Both the position numbers and the translations under genes were made by a program. Below, piece after piece: positions 8,893-18,277 of a stretch of 64,000 bases of DNA (position 1 is its first letter; every line of letters begins with the position of its first letter). The DNA is from Niastella soli (GTDB lineage: Bacteria; Bacteroidota; Bacteroidia; Chitinophagales; Chitinophagaceae), in the NCBI RefSeq assembly GCF_017742245.1, contig NZ_JAGHKO010000001.1, forward strand, positions 1,641,061-1,705,060, in the 5' to 3' direction. The notes below the pieces were generated by a model. The model ran no database searches and had not been told where the DNA came from. It was given only the letters and a program-made list of their open reading frames with translations.

Positions 8893-9222
8893 TCACCATT
8901 TATCGTCATCCGGAATGTTGTCACGGGTTTTGAATTGTGCCCGCATTTGTTGTTTTTGGAGCTGCCGCTCAATTATCAGCCTGGCAATCAAAAGCCCGGC
9001 ATCCTCATCAGCCTGCTGTTCCAGGGTTTGTTTAAGGGTGTTTTCAGAAATATCGATCCGGTATAATATGTTTAAAAGCCGTGCAAAATCTCTTTGTATC
9101 AACTGGTTTATGCCTTCTGCGAGAGCTTCCGCCAGCTGTTGTTTATCATTTGTAACAGGAAGGTTAAAATCACCGCTCAGCTGCTTTTGTATTAAAGGGA
9201 CATTTTCTTCAGGCTTTTGCAT
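8893..9222 (-). CDS. Conserved hypothetical protein
   Basis: This 109-residue protein is predicted to be mostly helical and highly charged, with Gln-rich helices (QLAEALAEGINQLIQ, LIIERQLQKQQ). It has no signal peptide or membrane segment. It lies 20 bases upstream of the GNAT-like gene and is likely co-transcribed with it. I do not recognise the family; the mid-protein heptad spacing of Leu and Ile would suit a coiled coil or a small helical bundle. Confidence 0.6.
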   Translation of the reverse strand: MQKPEENVPLIQKQLSGDFNLPVTNDKQQLAEALAEGINQLIQRDFARLLNILYRIDISENTLKQTLEQQADEDAGLLIARLIIERQLQKQQMRAQFKTRDNIPDDDKW

Positions 9223-9430
9223 AAGTGTGTAAATAAGTTCATTTTACATAAAAAAATTATCTTGTATCGTCAGCACCCCGTTAGTCACCCGAATAAATAT
9301 TTACGGGCGGTTTTATTCTTGTGACACCAATTGACTAAATTTACACAGGGATACACCAGGAGCGAATGGTGTATTCTAAAGCATTCATTGACCCTCACAC
9401 TTCATAACATTTTAACCTTATTCTCCGGAC

Positions 9431-12142
9431 ATGCGTTGGAGTGCTGGGATAATTGTATGCTTTTTATTTTTATGTACCTGTGTTCAGGCACAACGGCCCC
9501 GTTATGGCAGCATCAAAGGTACGGTTATAGACTCATTAAGTCGTGGTTCGGTTGAGTCCTCTTCGGTAACTGTTTATCTGTCAAAAGATTCTTCGCTTGT
9601 TAATTATGCGCTCACCACCCGCAAGGGCGAATTTACCGTTACAGACATTCCATTGAGCACGCCCTGTTTTTTGGTTATTACCAACAGGGGGTATGAACCT
9701 TTTACCAGGGCCCTCAACCTGGCGCCTGATACCAAAGTTCAACTGCTTGATACCATTCTGCTGGTAAAAGTATTCAATGAATTAAAAGCGGTAACAGTTA
9801 CCGCGCTCAGACCGCCGGTATCAGTAAAGCCTGATACCCTTGAGTTCAATGTGGCTTCTTTTAAGACCATGCCCAATGCAATGATTGAAGACCTGATAAA
9901 ATTATTGCCGGGTGCGGAAGTTGACAGAGACGGAAACGTTACCATCAATGGCAAAAAGGTAACGAAGTTAATGGTTGACGGCCGGGAATTCTTTGGCGGT
10001 GACCCCAGGGTAGCTTTGAAGAACCTACCCAAAGATGTTATTGATAAACTACAGGTGGTTGATAATAAAAGCAGGGAGGCGCGCTTTAATAAAAGGAACG
10101 ATGGCAATGAAGACCTGGCAATAAACCTTACGCTGCGAAAAGAGGCGCAAAAAGGATGGTTTGGAAATTTGAGTGCCGGTTATGGTACCGATGAGCGCTA
10201 TGAAGGATCGGGAATGATCAACTTCTTTAATGGCAGTAAACAGTTCAGCGTTATTGGGAATGTAAACAATACAAATCGCGGAAGTATTTCCGGTGGTGAT
10301 TTTAATATTTCCACCAGCAGCAGTACGCTCGATGGAGGCGGGGGCGGTTTAACCCGGGCTGGTTCGGGCGGTCTGAACTTTAGTAATAATATTGGCAGCC
10401 AGATTAAATTGAATGGAAGTTATTTTTACAACAACAGCCATAGCGAGAACCTTTCAAAATCGCAACGACAAAACATTTTACCGGACACTACATTCTTTTA
10501 TAATTCCGATAATAACAATATTTACAATGGGGGGAATCATCGTTTATCGCTGAATGCAGATTATAACATTGATACTCTGACAGAAATTCACATAAGCACC
10601 AATTTAAATGCCAGCCAAAATGATGGGGTAAACAGTAAATTGGCCAATTCAAAAAGCGAATCAGGAAAGGTCATCAATACCAGCGAGAATACCTATAGTA
10701 CAAAAGATGATGGGAAGAACATCAACACCGAGTTCTTTATCAGTCATCGATTTCACAAACCAGGCAGGGGCATCACATTTGGCTTGAATTATAGTTATAA
10801 CGGCCAGTCAAGTTTGAGTGATAATATAGGTCAGAATGATTACTACAAATTGGGGTTGATTGATAGTACAGACCTGGTAAACCAGCGAAGCAATGGTAAG
10901 AACACGGGTAAGGTATTGACGTTTTCAGCCACTTATTCTGAACCATTGAATAAGTATGTCAATCTTATAATCCGCTATAATTATTCGCTTAATAATAATT
11001 TTTCAGACAAGGTCACTCACCGGTTTGATACAACTACTGGTAAATACGACCTGGAAGACGCTGCCTTTACCAATGCTTTTCGTAACACCAATATTTCGCA
11101 GACGCCTGATGCAAGTTTTACGCTTAGCAAGGGTAAATACAATGCCGCCATTGGAGCGGGCTTACAGTTTTTAACACAGGACAATCTTACCATTACTACA
11201 GGAGAGCTGTTGCATCAAAATTATATGAACTTCACGCCTACTGCCAACATGGGATTTAATTTTAGTAAAAACGGCAGTGTGAACATTTACTACAATGGCC
11301 GAAGCCAGCAGCCATCCATTTATCAATTACAACCGGTGCCCGATAACAGTAACCCTTTGTATGTGCAATTGGGTAATCCCGATCTGCGTCCTTCTTTTTT
11401 TCATAACATAAATCTGCAGGTACGCGAATCAAACGGGAATAACTACTGGTTTACCGGGCTGGGATTTAATACTACTCAAAACCAGGTCATAACGCAAACC
11501 TGGTTTGATGATGTGGGAAAGCAGTACAGTCAACCGCTGAATGTACAGGGGAATTATGGCATGTCTGGCAACGTACAATACAGCAGGACCTGGAAGCAAA
11601 GAGAGTTGATGTTGCGAATGAACCTGGGTACCAATGGCTATTATAACCGCAATAATACATTTTCAAATAAGGAATTTGTAAATTCCAATTCGTATAGTGT
11701 GAGTCAGTCTTTGGGTTTGACCTTTACTTATAAACAGGTATTGAGCATTATGCCCACTTTTAATATCCGGTATAACAAGACCCGTTATTCAATTCAATCA
11801 ATACAGGACGCCTCCTTTAATACAAAGACACTTTCACTGAGCGCTTTCTGGAACCAGCCTAAATGGCTGATACTGGAAAATAATCTGCAGTATAATTATA
11901 ACAGTCAAATAGCACCAGGCTTTAATAAAAGCGTTACCATGTGGAGTGCGGCTGCCAATGTTTTACTCTTCAAAAAGCAACAGGCGATGTTACGGCTGGC
12001 TGTATATGATATTTTAAAACAGAATGTGGGCGTATCGCGTAGCATTTCACAAACCTTTATTGAAGACCACCAAAGCCAGGTTTTGCAACAATACTTTTTG
12101 TTAAGCTTTATTTACAATCTGAGAAAGTTTGGTACGAAGTAA
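9431..12142 (+). CDS. TonB-receptor-like outer membrane beta-barrel protein with CarboxypepD_reg-like N-domain
   Basis: The 903-residue protein begins with a signal peptide ending near CVQAQ (residue 21). A carboxypeptidase-regulatory-like beta-sandwich (about 25-115) follows, then a plug-like region (about 130-230) with PNAMIEDLIKLLPGAEVD and VDGREFFGGDP. The rest is a long Asn/Ser/Tyr-rich barrel (OMP_b-brl_3 type). Such proteins resemble TonB-dependent receptors, but no clear TonB box is visible. No SusD gene is adjacent and it stands alone, so the ligand is unknown. The last residues (FIYNLRKFGTK) do not show a classic terminal aromatic. Confidence 0.82.
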   Translation: MRWSAGIIVCFLFLCTCVQAQRPRYGSIKGTVIDSLSRGSVESSSVTVYLSKDSSLVNYALTTRKGEFTVTDIPLSTPCFLVITNRGYEPFTRALNLAPDTKVQLLDTILLVKVFNELKAVTVTALRPPVSVKPDTLEFNVASFKTMPNAMIEDLIKLLPGAEVDRDGNVTINGKKVTKLMVDGREFFGGDPRVALKNLPKDVIDKLQVVDNKSREARFNKRNDGNEDLAINLTLRKEAQKGWFGNLSAGYGTDERYEGSGMINFFNGSKQFSVIGNVNNTNRGSISGGDFNISTSSSTLDGGGGGLTRAGSGGLNFSNNIGSQIKLNGSYFYNNSHSENLSKSQRQNILPDTTFFYNSDNNNIYNGGNHRLSLNADYNIDTLTEIHISTNLNASQNDGVNSKLANSKSESGKVINTSENTYSTKDDGKNINTEFFISHRFHKPGRGITFGLNYSYNGQSSLSDNIGQNDYYKLGLIDSTDLVNQRSNGKNTGKVLTFSATYSEPLNKYVNLIIRYNYSLNNNFSDKVTHRFDTTTGKYDLEDAAFTNAFRNTNISQTPDASFTLSKGKYNAAIGAGLQFLTQDNLTITTGELLHQNYMNFTPTANMGFNFSKNGSVNIYYNGRSQQPSIYQLQPVPDNSNPLYVQLGNPDLRPSFFHNINLQVRESNGNNYWFTGLGFNTTQNQVITQTWFDDVGKQYSQPLNVQGNYGMSGNVQYSRTWKQRELMLRMNLGTNGYYNRNNTFSNKEFVNSNSYSVSQSLGLTFTYKQVLSIMPTFNIRYNKTRYSIQSIQDASFNTKTLSLSAFWNQPKWLILENNLQYNYNSQIAPGFNKSVTMWSAAANVLLFKKQQAMLRLAVYDILKQNVGVSRSISQTFIEDHQSQVLQQYFLLSFIYNLRKFGTK

Positions 12143-12187
12143 TAAGGGGGGAGGGTGAGTCTACCTCGTTACTTAAGATGCGCCTAA

Positions 12188-12961
12188 TTAAAACTTTTCT
12201 ACTACGCCCAGTCCAAACAGGGCAAAATCATATTTCACCGGGTCATTGGGATCCAGTTTACGCAGGTGGGTCGTAAGCTCGATGGCCGCTTGCCAGTCGA
12301 TCTGTTTTCTTGGCAACAGGTTAAACCGTTTGGCCACGCGGGCCACGTGCAGGTCAATGGGGCAGATCAGTTGTGCAGGCGAAATGTTTTTCCAAATACC
12401 AAAATCAACACCACTATTATCGGAGCGTACCATCCAGCGCAGGTACATATTCAACCGTTTGCAGGTAGAGTTTTTTTCTGGTGTGGCAATGTGTTTACGG
12501 GTACGGGCCGGCACATGTTCCAGTGAAAAAAAGTAGTGATGAAAACTGGTCAATCCATTTTCAATGGTGTCATCTGTTTTTTCCATACCAAGTGTAAATG
12601 CACTTTCAAGGCTGGGATGTTTTAAATAATGGAATTGTAAAAACTCAATAAAGTACAACAGATCGGTAGTGTTAAACGTGCGGTGTTTGAATGACAACAA
12701 CTTTTTAAGTTCGTTGTCGGTATGATGTAAAATGAACTGATGCGGTGCCATGTCCATGGACTGCATCAGTTCACGTGATTTTTTTATAATGATGGTGCGG
12801 TTGCCCCAGGCGAATACAGCTGCGAAAAAACCTGCAATTTCAATGTCGGCCTGTTGGGTAAATAAATGCGGTATTGAAACAGGATCATCTTTAATGAACG
12901 AAGGCTGGTTGTATTCCTCCGTTTTACGATTCAGGAAATCTTTTAAAGATGGCTGTTTCAT
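12188..12961 (-). CDS. DUF2400 / TIGR02757 family protein
   Basis: This 257-residue soluble protein matches the TIGR02757 family. Seen here are the conserved stretch AGFFAAVFAWGNRTIIIKKS near residues 42-61 and the Cys/Pro-rich C-terminal half with CKRLNMYLRWMVR and LICPIDLHVARVAK. The overall pattern recalls helix-hairpin-helix DNA glycosylases, but I cannot place catalytic residues, so no function is claimed. It ends 42 bases after the convergent outer membrane receptor gene and starts 45 bases from the stop codon of the transsulfuration gene. Confidence 0.78.
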   Translation of the reverse strand: MKQPSLKDFLNRKTEEYNQPSFIKDDPVSIPHLFTQQADIEIAGFFAAVFAWGNRTIIIKKSRELMQSMDMAPHQFILHHTDNELKKLLSFKHRTFNTTDLLYFIEFLQFHYLKHPSLESAFTLGMEKTDDTIENGLTSFHHYFFSLEHVPARTRKHIATPEKNSTCKRLNMYLRWMVRSDNSGVDFGIWKNISPAQLICPIDLHVARVAKRFNLLPRKQIDWQAAIELTTHLRKLDPNDPVKYDFALFGLGVVEKF

Positions 12962-13006
12962 GCGTTAATAGCTTATTTGAGAAGTTATAGTATTACCGTT
13001 CATCAA

Positions 13007-14146
13007 TTATCCTATAGCTGCTTTGAGGTCGTCTATGAGGTCCTCTGCGTCTTCAATACCCACACTTAATCTGATCAAAGAATCACTGAGGCCATTCTTT
13101 ATACGTTCTTCGCGTGGTATGGACGCATGGGTCATTGTAGCCGGGTGATTGATCAATGACTCCACTCCGCCAAGGCTTTCGGCAAGTGAAAATACTTTGG
13201 TAGAGGATAACAATTTCATGGCTGTTTCCACGCTGTCATCTTTTAAAGTAAAGCTGATCATTCCGCCGAAGCCACGCATTTGTTTTTTGGCAATTGCATA
13301 ACCCGGATGATCGGGAAAGCCGCACCAATAAACATGTCCTACTTTAGGATGATTGCGTAAGAACTGCGCTATCTTTTCTCCATTCTCACAATGGCGTTGC
13401 ATGCGTACATGGAGGGTTTTAATGCCGCGTAATACTAAAAAGCAATCCATGGGACCGGGCACAGCGCCACAACTTTTTTGAATAAAATACAACTGGTCAC
13501 GCAGGGCCTGATCATTCATAACAAGCGCACCCTGAATAACATCACTATGTCCGCCCAAATATTTTGTAGCCGAATGCATCACAATATCGGCACCCAGGTC
13601 GAGCGGGTTTTGCAAATAAGGAGAGGCGAAGGTGTTGTCTACACACAGCAGTATGTTATTGGCTTTTGCAATGGCTGCTACTGCGGCAATGTCAACAATA
13701 TTGATCAGCGGATTGGTAGGCGTTTCTGTCCAGATCAGTTTTGTGTTCTTATTGATATAAGGCTTGATGTTGGCTGGATCCTGCATATTCACATAATGGA
13801 ATTTGAGGCCAAACTTTTCAAATATTTTAGTGAACAGGCGATAGGTACCACCATACATATCATTGGCTGCGATCACCTCATCGCCGGGTTGTAACAATTT
13901 AATAACGGCATCGGTGGCGGCAACGCCACTGCTGAATGCCAGTCCGTACTTTCCATTTTCAATTACGGCCAGGGCTTCTTCCAACGCAAAGCGGGTAGGG
14001 TTTTGAGAGCGGGCATATTCAAACCCTTTGTGTTTACCAGGTGCGGTCTGCACATAAGTGGAGGTTTGGTAAATTGGTGTCATGATAGCCCCGGTTGATG
14101 GATCTGGTTCAGCACCGGCATGTATGTATTTAGTTCCTTCTTTCAT
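13007..14146 (-). CDS. PLP-dependent transsulfuration enzyme (cystathionine gamma-synthase/gamma-lyase family)
   Basis: The 379-residue protein is a full-length Cys/Met-metabolism PLP enzyme. Lys195 in SATKYLGGHSD binds the cofactor. The PLP-phosphate stretch SSGVAATDAV (73-82), the neighbouring-subunit motif YARSQNPTR (44-52) and the C-terminal SLAESLGGVESLINHPA are all present. The family joins O-acyl-homoserine with cysteine (gamma-synthase) or splits cystathionine to cysteine (gamma-lyase); sequence alone does not separate the two reliably. No other sulfur gene is nearby. A -7-like box, CATCTTTG, on the minus strand at 14198-14205 may drive it. Confidence 0.9.
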   Translation of the reverse strand: MKEGTKYIHAGAEPDPSTGAIMTPIYQTSTYVQTAPGKHKGFEYARSQNPTRFALEEALAVIENGKYGLAFSSGVAATDAVIKLLQPGDEVIAANDMYGGTYRLFTKIFEKFGLKFHYVNMQDPANIKPYINKNTKLIWTETPTNPLINIVDIAAVAAIAKANNILLCVDNTFASPYLQNPLDLGADIVMHSATKYLGGHSDVIQGALVMNDQALRDQLYFIQKSCGAVPGPMDCFLVLRGIKTLHVRMQRHCENGEKIAQFLRNHPKVGHVYWCGFPDHPGYAIAKKQMRGFGGMISFTLKDDSVETAMKLLSSTKVFSLAESLGGVESLINHPATMTHASIPREERIKNGLSDSLIRLSVGIEDAEDLIDDLKAAIG

Positions 14147-14492
14147 AATTACTCTTTCTAAATGAATGATTTAATGTATGGCCTATGATATAAGTTACAA
14201 AGATGCAGAATTAATGGCAGCTAGTACACAAACAAAGATTTTAACGTCGTTTACAATCCAGCTTTCCAGTTTAACAGAAGCTTAACCTGTTGTTTGAAAT
14301 TAAGTGAAACATCCTGCAAACCGTTAGTCAGCCTGCATTTGACGTGATAAGTGATAATACTTATCATTGCAAAATGTGCGAAATTGTTCGTATATCTTGT
14401 CATGACCCTCCCGCCGGTACTAATTGTCTTGACTTCCGCTTTGCTTCACTATACTTTTGATCCATCATTTCACGCACATAAAAGTATTAGCC
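14147..14492. other. Divergent intergenic region with a promoter for the downstream secreted protein
   Basis: No gene is visible in these 346 bases. The stretch contains a consensus promoter at 14429-14459 on the plus strand. Short pieces (for example CAGCCTGCATTT near 14330) resemble pieces of the upstream region of the related gene at 19466, which fits shared ancestry. Confidence 0.45.
14429..14459 (+). promoter_or_regulatory. Bacteroidota promoter: TTG, 20 bases, TACTTTTG
   Basis: TTG at 14429-14431 is followed after exactly 20 bases by TACTTTTG at 14452-14459, a full match to the Bacteroidota -33/-7 consensus. It lies 33 bases before the ATG of the secreted protein at 14493. Confidence 0.8.
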
Positions 14493-14933
14493 ATGAAAAA
14501 AGTGATAGCCATTCTCACCGCTGCGCTCATAGCAGGCAGCACGTATGCATTTGTTCCATTTGATCCGAACGAGAAAGTTCTGAAAGCATTCAATGAAACT
14601 TTTAGCACTGCCACTGAAGTTCGTTGGGAAGAATTTCCCAAATACTTTGCTGTTAGCTTTGTAAGCGGCGGCATCAGGTCTAAAGTAAATTACGACAAGG
14701 AAGGGAATATGATCAGCTCCCTTCGTTATTACAACCCACAACTGCTGCCATTGTACATTTTGAATAAAGTAAGTACGGAAAATTCAAAGAAGAAATTGTT
14801 TGGCGTAACAGAAGCTACTGTTGGTGGAAACATACTTTATTACATCAAGATGGAAGACAATAACAACTGGTATACCTTGAAAGTTGATGTAGATGGTAAC
14901 ACCCAGCTGATAGAAAAGTATAAAAAAGTATAA
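14493..14933 (+). CDS. Small secreted protein, paralogue of the gene at 19466
   Basis: This 146-residue protein has a signal peptide ending near STYA (residue 19) and a mature part of about 125 residues. It shows the pattern 'F-ETFSTATEVRW ... YFAVSFVSGG ... VNYDKEGNMISSLRYY'. The secreted protein at 19466-19909 shares size, signal peptide, the motif 'F-EF-A-NVQW' and the same order of strands, so the two are paralogues. The pattern of a helix followed by pairs of strands is PepSY-like, but this is a guess. The start ATG 14493 is fixed by the signal peptide and by the promoter at 14429. It is a single-gene transcript ended by the hairpin at 14948. Confidence 0.72.
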   Translation: MKKVIAILTAALIAGSTYAFVPFDPNEKVLKAFNETFSTATEVRWEEFPKYFAVSFVSGGIRSKVNYDKEGNMISSLRYYNPQLLPLYILNKVSTENSKKKLFGVTEATVGGNILYYIKMEDNNNWYTLKVDVDGNTQLIEKYKKV

Positions 14934-14947
14934 GCTAAAGGTTGGTT

Positions 14948-14996
14948 ACACCTTGAGGGGTTGGTTATGTGAAAGCAGGCTATTCTCTCAAGGTGT
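14948..14996. terminator. Rho-independent terminator
   Basis: ACACCTTGAG (14948-14957) pairs perfectly with CTCAAGGTGT (14987-14996), and a T-run follows on the plus strand. It ends the small secreted protein gene and also faces the converging asnB gene. Confidence 0.85.
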
Positions 14997-15008
14997 TTTT
15001 TATAAATT

Positions 15009-16850
15009 TTAGCGCAGTAACTGACCGGCCACTAAATAGCGCCAGTCGTAATTGTCAGCCGCGTGGGCCTCTTGCGGCTGAATTTTTTTATGTATGACCT
15101 GCTCTTTCAGAATGCCCTGTTTTACGAGCGTTCGCTTCGATTCATGAATATATTCCTGTAACCGCGCATCATGCATCCATTGTTGCTGGGGTGGTTCAAA
15201 ACCTATTTTATCTGTTCGCCAGGCCAAACCGGCTGGCAGTTTAGGTTCCATGCTTTTTCGCAGCAACCATTTTGTATAACCATCGCGCATTTTAAAACGT
15301 GCAGGTATGGCAAACAACAGCTGAACCAGTTCGTGCGATAAAAAGGGAAGCCGTACCTCAATACCATGTGCCATGGAGTTTCTATCGGCATACCGCAGTA
15401 ATTCTTCCAGTCCGTTTACAAAGGTGTTGTAATAAAGAATGTTGTTCAGTTCTTCAAAATGAGCAATGTCGTAATACGATTCACCATGCTCGTATACAAA
15501 GTCGGTATTCAGATCGTTTTGCCGAAGTTGTTGGCGCGCCCGTTGCCGGCGCAGGTACCATCCTGCGTAGGCGGGCATGGCTGCTGCCAGCTTATTTTTT
15601 AAGCCCCAGGGTTCTGTAATACCTAATGATCTTGCCTGGTTTAATTCATGGTATAGCGCGCTTTTATTATCTCTGAACAATTGCTGCCAGTACCAGTGAT
15701 AATATTTATGATAGCCGGCCAGTATTTCATCGGCGCCCTGCCCATCGAGCAATACAGTAACCCCTTGCTGACGGGCCAGTTCATACACATAATACTGGGC
15801 CATTATGCTGGCCGATTGAAAAGGCTCTTCCTGGTGATAGCATATTTTTTCAAAATCATGAATAATACGGTCTGCATTGGGTTGAACCGCATGATTTTGT
15901 GTAGTGAAATGATCTGATACTTTTTTGATCCAGCCCGATTCATCCTGTTTAAACCCCGGGAATATGGCCGAGAAGGTTTTGTATTGCCTGGGTGCCATGC
16001 TTTGAATGGTGGCCAGCACACAGGAACTATCCAATCCACCGCTTAACGAAGTGCCGATTGGCACATCACTTCTCAATCTTCTTTGTATCGATTGGGTGAA
16101 CAGATCATTGAACTGGCTTATAGCCTGTTGATCGGAAATTGTTTCATCAATAAAGTCTTCGTCAATATTCCAGTATAGTGAGCGGGTAAGACGCTGTTCG
16201 GGTAAATGGTATTCAATGAAAGAACGCGCTGGTAGCTTATTGATCTCCGTATAAAAGGTCTCTTCGGCAGCGGCCGGGTTTTGCGTATATCCAAGAGTGA
16301 AGTAATTGAAAAACATTTTTTCATTCATCTGTTTTTCAATGCCCACGGCCCACAGGGCTTTCATTTCGCTGGCAAATACAAACTGAATATCATCGAAATA
16401 ATAAAAAAATGGTTTTTCACCAAACCGGTCCCTTGCTGCAAACAGCGTTTGTTCCTGTTCGTCCCAAATGGCAAAGGCGAACATGCCATCAAAATATTGC
16501 AGGCAGTTAGATCTGTAACAATCATAGGCGGCCATTATTACCTCGGTGTCGCTCTGGCTGTGAAAGGAATATCCCTTTTGACGCAGGGTTTCCTTTATTT
16601 CCAGGTAATTGTAGATCTCGCCATTGTGAATTATGGTATACCGGCCCAGGTAATGCATGGGCTGTGCACCGGCGGCACTCAGATCAATGATAGATAATCG
16701 CCGGTGGCCAAAACCTATGGTATGGGCCTTATTTATCCAGTGTCCTTCTCCATTAGGGCCACGGTGAGCCAACGCCTCTGTCATTTTCGTTAGGCGTTGT
16801 ACAGATAACAGATCGGGTTGATGGGTTAAGATGCCTGCAATACCACACAT
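15009..16850 (-). CDS. asnB: Asparagine synthetase (glutamine-hydrolysing)
   Basis: The 613-residue protein has an N-terminal class II glutamine amidotransferase domain, with the nucleophile Cys2 in MCGIAGI and the block LAHRGPNGEGHW. The synthetase domain carries the PP-loop SGGLDSSC (about residue 270) that binds ATP. It makes asparagine from aspartate, glutamine and ATP in the cytoplasm. The length matches the usual AsnB. It starts 16 bases after the second of two DUF2911 genes on the same strand and is likely in one operon with them. Some Bacteroidota AsnB-like proteins amidate other targets, so asparagine synthesis is the most likely role but not certain. Confidence 0.92.
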   Translation of the reverse strand: MCGIAGILTHQPDLLSVQRLTKMTEALAHRGPNGEGHWINKAHTIGFGHRRLSIIDLSAAGAQPMHYLGRYTIIHNGEIYNYLEIKETLRQKGYSFHSQSDTEVIMAAYDCYRSNCLQYFDGMFAFAIWDEQEQTLFAARDRFGEKPFFYYFDDIQFVFASEMKALWAVGIEKQMNEKMFFNYFTLGYTQNPAAAEETFYTEINKLPARSFIEYHLPEQRLTRSLYWNIDEDFIDETISDQQAISQFNDLFTQSIQRRLRSDVPIGTSLSGGLDSSCVLATIQSMAPRQYKTFSAIFPGFKQDESGWIKKVSDHFTTQNHAVQPNADRIIHDFEKICYHQEEPFQSASIMAQYYVYELARQQGVTVLLDGQGADEILAGYHKYYHWYWQQLFRDNKSALYHELNQARSLGITEPWGLKNKLAAAMPAYAGWYLRRQRARQQLRQNDLNTDFVYEHGESYYDIAHFEELNNILYYNTFVNGLEELLRYADRNSMAHGIEVRLPFLSHELVQLLFAIPARFKMRDGYTKWLLRKSMEPKLPAGLAWRTDKIGFEPPQQQWMHDARLQEYIHESKRTLVKQGILKEQVIHKKIQPQEAHAADNYDWRYLVAGQLLR

Positions 16851-16866
16851 GTCAACAAGATAACAA

Positions 16867-17508
16867 TTACCAGGTAATCGGCAAGGTGGCTTTTACACTA
16901 TCCCATTCCATACTTAATTGCATGCCCTTGCCGGCTTTTTCAAACTCCATGGTAAAGAGCTCATAAGGGAAGCGGGTTTTGGAAACGGGGATGGTAAATT
17001 TATATTCGTCTTTTGAGGAATCGATCTTCAGGCCCCAGGTGTACAGATCGGTATTCAGCACCAGTGTCCACTTGGCTTCCTGGGGAATACAGTAAATAAC
17101 GTAACGGCCTTTTGAAACCTTTTTATCGGTAATGATTACATCCTTAAAGAACTCAATTTCAGTGGCCTCATTGGCACCGAGGCGCCAAACTGAGCCATAT
17201 TTTATAAGATCACCAAAGATGGTACGGTTGTTTTTTTGTGGCCTGCTGTAGATAACACGGGCAACGGGTGGTTCATTTAAGGAACCTGTCATTTTTAATT
17301 TGGGATAATCTACCGGATAATAGGCCATATCCATAGGCGATTTATCCAGCCCGGGTTGCAGGTCTTTTTCAACCGGTTGATTGGCAGTATTGTTGGGGTT
17401 GATGGTTACGGAATTAGAACCCGAAGTGGTGGGCCCGTCGCAACCAATAGTAAAAGCTATCAGCCCGAGAATACAGCAAAGTTTTATAAGGTGCCTGGTT
17501 TGGTACAT
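16867..17508 (-). CDS. DUF2911 family lipoprotein
   Basis: The 213-residue protein has a signal sequence with a lipobox (FTIGC, Cys23), a Thr/Asn-rich linker to about 60, then a DUF2911 domain. The marks of that domain are DKSPMDMAYYPVDYP, VIYSRPQKNNRTIFGDLI and VWRLGANEATEIEF. Function is unknown; the family is common in Bacteroidota. It is a tandem duplicate of the gene at 17513, starting four bases after its stop codon. The linker and lipid anchor are absent from the twin, so one copy is probably held in a membrane while the other is free in the periplasm. Confidence 0.85.
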   Translation of the reverse strand: MYQTRHLIKLCCILGLIAFTIGCDGPTTSGSNSVTINPNNTANQPVEKDLQPGLDKSPMDMAYYPVDYPKLKMTGSLNEPPVARVIYSRPQKNNRTIFGDLIKYGSVWRLGANEATEIEFFKDVIITDKKVSKGRYVIYCIPQEAKWTLVLNTDLYTWGLKIDSSKDEYKFTIPVSKTRFPYELFTMEFEKAGKGMQLSMEWDSVKATLPITW

Positions 17509-17512
17509 GATT

Positions 17513-18082
17513 TTATTTTATAAAGGTGATCGGCAAGGTGGCTTTTACATTATCCCAGGCCATTATCATATTAGCGCCTGAATCGGTTTTATCGAAAAGC
17601 AAGGTAAAAGCCTCAATTGGGTCCTGTTGTTTTTCCAGTTTAACATCGGTACGTAGCACATCTTTTTTATCGTCGTATTGAAACGCGCCCCAAATATCAG
17701 TTTCCTTATTGAATATCAGGGTCCACTTATCCTGAAAAGGAATGGCGTACATACTGTATCGGCCTTTTTTCAGCCGGGCATTATCAATTTTTACATCTTT
17801 ATACAGTTCAATTTCAGTGGCTTCGTTAGCACCTAACCGCCAAACTTTGCCATATTCGATCAGGTCACCAAAAACACTCCGGCCGTTTTTTTGCGGGCGG
17901 CTGTATAAAACACGGCACAACAGGGGCTCTGTGGCTTTATTCTGAATTTTCAGAATGGGGAAATTGACCGGGTAGTAGCTCATGTCCATGGGCGATTTAT
18001 CCAGGGCCGGTGCTTTAAATTGTGCTTTTACGGTTGAATTGATTAAGGTTAGTCCAAGAATTAAAACCACCAACTGCTTCAT
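17513..18082 (-). CDS. DUF2911 family secreted protein
   Basis: This 189-residue protein has a cleavable signal peptide ending near VKAQ (residue 21) and no lipobox. The mature part is nearly all DUF2911 domain, with DKSPMDMSYYPVNFP, VLYSRPQKNGRSVFGDLI and VWRLGANEATEIEL. It closely resembles the protein encoded four bases downstream. The order is DUF2911, DUF2911 lipoprotein, asnB, all on the minus strand with tiny gaps, so it is the first gene of that operon. A TATTTTTG box lies at 18151-18158. Confidence 0.85.
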   Translation of the reverse strand: MKQLVVLILGLTLINSTVKAQFKAPALDKSPMDMSYYPVNFPILKIQNKATEPLLCRVLYSRPQKNGRSVFGDLIEYGKVWRLGANEATEIELYKDVKIDNARLKKGRYSMYAIPFQDKWTLIFNKETDIWGAFQYDDKKDVLRTDVKLEKQQDPIEAFTLLFDKTDSGANMIMAWDNVKATLPITFIK

Positions 18083-18150
18083 CTGCGTTTTATATTTTAG
18101 AAATTAAGACTATTAAATTCAGGCAATCCCCTACGATTGTAATTAATCGG

Positions 18151-18158
18151 CAAAAATA
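18151..18158 (-). promoter_or_regulatory. -7 box TATTTTTG for the DUF2911-asnB operon
   Basis: The minus-strand octamer fits TAnnTTTG exactly and lies 68 bases before the ATG at 18082. A clear -33 TTG was not found at 20 bases. Confidence 0.5.
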
Positions 18159-18277
18159 AAAGTTAGAAAGATTCCCTGCTAACACTTATTTCTCATTAAA
18201 CGTTCTGGAAGGAAAAATTCCTTCGGGTGGGCGTAATTTTTAAAAAGATTTTAATCGGGTAAGTGGGGAGTGCGCCT

